Source: a bacterium UBA7470
GTDB taxonomy: Bacteria; Pseudomonadota; Gammaproteobacteria; Burkholderiales; Burkholderiaceae_C
Reading direction: 5' to 3'
DNA length: 14,904 nt
NCBI GenBank assembly: GCA_002479815.1
Contig: DLPA01000045.1
Span: 1 to 14,904, forward strand
Shown: positions 13,157 through 14,904 of the stretch, piece after piece
Position numbering within the stretch: the first letter of the stretch is position 1
Layout of the letters: each line of letters starts with the position of its first letter
The notes under the pieces: model-generated
What the model was told of the DNA's origin: nothing
Seen by the model: the letters and a program-made list of their open reading frames with translations, nothing else
Databases searched by the model: none
Made by a program: the position numbers and the translations under genes

Positions 13157-14904
13157 ATGTCCACGACCACTCCTAACCACCCCCTGCCCAAACCCCAACG
13201 CACGCAGCTTGAAAACACCGTCAAAGCTGCCCGAGAGGTGGCGGAGAAGGCCGCCTCGGCTGCCCTTGCTCAATGGGCCGTGGCCGATGCCAAAGCGCCC
13301 GACTACCTCACCGAGTCGCAGCGGTTTTTAAGAAGAAAATTGCGGTCTCACGCTCGCATATTGGGTGATGTCAGCTATCAAAATGGGACTATGGATGTGC
13401 AGCATCTCGTGTGGGAAGTCGCCTACGAGCACTGGCATCGCATGTTGTTTGCCCGCTTTCTGGCTGAAAACGGGTTGCTGTTGTGGGAAGTGGGCGCAGC
13501 GGTGTCGCTGGAAGACTGTGCAGCCTTGGTGCAAGAAACCGACCCCGCCATGAACTTGGGGGCCAAAACCCAATGGGAGCTGGCGGGCAAGCTGGCCGCG
13601 CGCATGTTGCCGCAGGTGTTCAAGCCGCACAGCCCTGTGTTTGAACTGAGCTTTGCCCCCGAGCACCAGCGTGAATTGGAGCGCCTGCTGTCCGCGCTTG
13701 CACCCGACGTGTTTCAAGCCAGCGACAGCTTGGGCTGGGTGTACCAATTCTGGCAAGCCAAGCGCAAAGAGGAGGTGAACGCCTCGGAAGTGAAGATCGG
13801 CGCAGACGAGCTGCCCGCCGTCACCCAGCTCTTCACAGAGCCGTACATGGTGGATTTTTTGCTGCACAACTCGCTGGGTGCGTGGTGGCACACACGGCAC
13901 GGACAGCGCCCCCCCCACACCCCCTGTCCTGTGCCCTTGCCGTATTTGCGCACGCTGGAAGACGGCACGCCTGCCGCTGGCCGCTTTGAAGGCTGGCCCG
14001 ACACGCTGGCCGAGTTCAAGCTGCTCGATCCCTGCTGCGGCTCCGGCCACTTTTTGGTGGCAGCCTTCCTGCTGTTGGTTCCCATGCGCATGGCGGCTGA
14101 AGGGCTGAGTGCCGAACAAGCCGTGGATGCCGTGCTGGCCCACAACCTGCACGGGCTGGAGATAGATGCCCGTTGTGTGGAAATTGCCGTCTTCGCGCTG
14201 GCCCTGACCGCATGGCGTTACCCCGATGAAAACGGCGACCCGCTGGGCGTGCGTGCCCACATGCCCACGCCACAAGTGGCCTGCTGCGGCCTCAAGCTCA
14301 ACGCCAGCGCCGACGACTGGGCGGCCATGATTCCGGCATCGCTATCAAATAGTGAGCTTCTTACGCAAGATTTGAAAGCGTTACAGGCCAATTTTGCTCA
14401 AGCCCCGTTGTTGGGCAGCTTGCTCGACCCCACGCGGTTCATCAAAGACGATCTGGCCACCTCCAACGTGCAGGCCTTGCAGCAACTGGTGACGCAAGCA
14501 CTGGCCCGCGAAACCCCAGCCACCCCCGCGACAGAATCCGACCGCGACCGCAACGGCAGCACCCTAGAACTGGCCTTGGCCGCCCGTGGCTTGCTGGATG
14601 CCGTGCGCCTATTGAGTGACCGTTACCACTTGGTCATCACCAACGTGCCCTATTTGGCGCGGGGCAAGCAAAACGACACGCTGAAAACCTACTGCGAAAC
14701 CCATTACCCCGAGGCCAAAAACGATCTGGCCAACGTGTTTTTGGAACGCTGTTTGGAGTTGGCCCATCCCCCCTCTCCCAGCGGGAGAGGGGCAGGGGGT
14801 GAGGGCGTGGTGCAAATCGTCATGCCGCAAAACTGGCTGTTTTTGACCAGCTACAAAAAGCAGCGCGAATCGCTGTTGAAGCGGGTGCAGTGGAATTTGC
14901 TGGC
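13157..14904 (+). CDS. pglX: BREX adenine methyltransferase PglX, 5' part (window ends inside gene)
   Basis: The frame is open from ATG 13157 to the window end, giving 582 residues of a protein that is usually about 1200 long. The N-terminal helical region includes HLVWEVAYEHWHRMLFARFL, typical of PglX. The SAM-binding motif is LLDPCCGSGHFLV (289-301). The catalytic motif is ITNVPY (494-499), so NVPY instead of the usual NPPY. PglX methylates adenine N6 in an asymmetric site on host DNA and is also needed for phage exclusion. The rest of the methyltransferase and the specificity part lie outside the window. The start has no strong ribosome binding site and may depend on translation of the PIN gene 13 bases earlier. 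Three odd stretches interrupt it: a C8 run at 13909-13916, an AT-richer insert at 14341-14402 and a hairpin insert at 14768-14805. All remain in frame. Confidence 0.93.
   Translation, partial: MSTTTPNHPLPKPQRTQLENTVKAAREVAEKAASAALAQWAVADAKAPDYLTESQRFLRRKLRSHARILGDVSYQNGTMDVQHLVWEVAYEHWHRMLFARFLAENGLLLWEVGAAVSLEDCAALVQETDPAMNLGAKTQWELAGKLAARMLPQVFKPHSPVFELSFAPEHQRELERLLSALAPDVFQASDSLGWVYQFWQAKRKEEVNASEVKIGADELPAVTQLFTEPYMVDFLLHNSLGAWWHTRHGQRPPHTPCPVPLPYLRTLEDGTPAAGRFEGWPDTLAEFKLLDPCCGSGHFLVAAFLLLVPMRMAAEGLSAEQAVDAVLAHNLHGLEIDARCVEIAVFALALTAWRYPDENGDPLGVRAHMPTPQVACCGLKLNASADDWAAMIPASLSNSELLTQDLKALQANFAQAPLLGSLLDPTRFIKDDLATSNVQALQQLVTQALARETPATPATESDRDRNGSTLELALAARGLLDAVRLLSDRYHLVITNVPYLARGKQNDTLKTYCETHYPEAKNDLANVFLERCLELAHPPSPSGRGAGGEGVVQIVMPQNWLFLTSYKKQRESLLKRVQWNLL
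13909..13916 (+). repeat. Run of eight C in pglX
   Basis: Eight C in a row at codons 251-254 (Arg-Pro-Pro-His context), followed by ACACCCCC. A gain or loss of one base here would truncate PglX before its SAM-binding motif. Phase variation of pglX through homopolymers is known from Streptomyces and other BREX/Pgl systems. Confidence 0.6.
14341..14402. repeat. Dispersed Comamonadaceae-type repeat inserted in pglX
   Basis: The stretch starts GCTATCAAATAGTGAGC and ends with AGGCCAATTTTGCTCAAG. It is clearly AT-richer than its surroundings and contains the imperfect palindrome TTACGC-N11-GCGTTA. I recognise its plan from memory as a small repeat scattered between genes of Comamonadaceae (Acidovorax/Polaromonas/Rhodoferax relatives). 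It stays in frame and encodes SLSNSELLTQDLKALQANFA between the two catalytic motifs of PglX. Confidence 0.5.
14768..14805. repeat. GC-rich hairpin repeat (CCCTCTCCC...GGGAGAGGG type) inside pglX
   Basis: CCCCTCTCCC (14770-14779) pairs perfectly with GGGAGAGGGG (14783-14792) around a three-base AGC loop, followed by CAGGGGGTGAGGG. This is the common proteobacterial repeat of the CCCTCACCCC-N-CCCTCTCCC type, normally intergenic. Here it is translated in frame as PPSPSGRGAGGEG, without a stop. Confidence 0.75.

Noticed and set aside
13328..14275. Minus-strand open frame of about 315 codons
   Set aside because: It lies wholly antisense to pglX, whose plus frame contains the SAM-binding motif; the minus translation is His/Gln/Gly-rich without motifs.
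1..14904. CRISPR arrays, tRNA or rRNA genes
   Set aside because: No regularly spaced direct repeats and no cloverleaf or rRNA-like sequence were seen on reading the window.

Overview
The window looks like accessory DNA from a betaproteobacterium, probably Burkholderiales and perhaps Comamonadaceae. The protein flavour fits, and pglX contains an AT-richer insert that I recognise from memory as a dispersed repeat of Comamonadaceae genomes. The left end carries plasmid-maintenance or mobilisation-type genes, so a plasmid or integrated mobile element is likely. All family calls come from reading translations; no database search was run.

Layout. (1) 1-1440, minus strand: a two-gene operon of a small basic protein and an StbB/ParA-like ATPase, with a promoter-like box upstream and a terminator-like hairpin at the far end. 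(2) 1441-4310: a divergent pair of units. A GIY-YIG nuclease-like protein reads left. A small Cro/CI-type regulator and a two-domain phage-type protein (GSNLAG-like plus DprA/SLOG-like) read right. A perfect 15-bp inverted repeat lies between them. (3) 4464-5122: an internally deleted, frame-disrupted IS5-family (IS427-group-like) element with perfect ends and a TA duplication. (4) 5123-14904, plus strand: a BREX type 1 defence operon, cut off by the window end. Its order is XRE regulator, two-TM membrane protein, brxA, brxB, brxC, an ABC/AAA_21-type ATPase, a PIN-domain protein, and pglX (5' part only). pglZ and brxL, expected next, lie outside the window.

The BREX genes are tightly packed. 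There is a GTGA overlap at the membrane protein/brxA junction, an 11-nt overlap at brxA/brxB, short gaps elsewhere, and an ATGA overlap inside the ATPase/PIN pair. The most interesting feature is that ATPase plus PIN pair between brxC and pglX. In some enterobacterial BREX loci this position holds the PARIS pair (AriA ATPase plus AriB Toprim nuclease). Here the effector is a PIN ribonuclease-like protein with all four acidic residues, so it may be a PARIS-like back-up system with a different toxin. Second in interest is the GIY-YIG / regulator / SLOG-like locus, which could be a separate uncharacterised module. Third is the XRE regulator and membrane protein leading the BREX operon where BrxR (WYL type) is the better known regulator.
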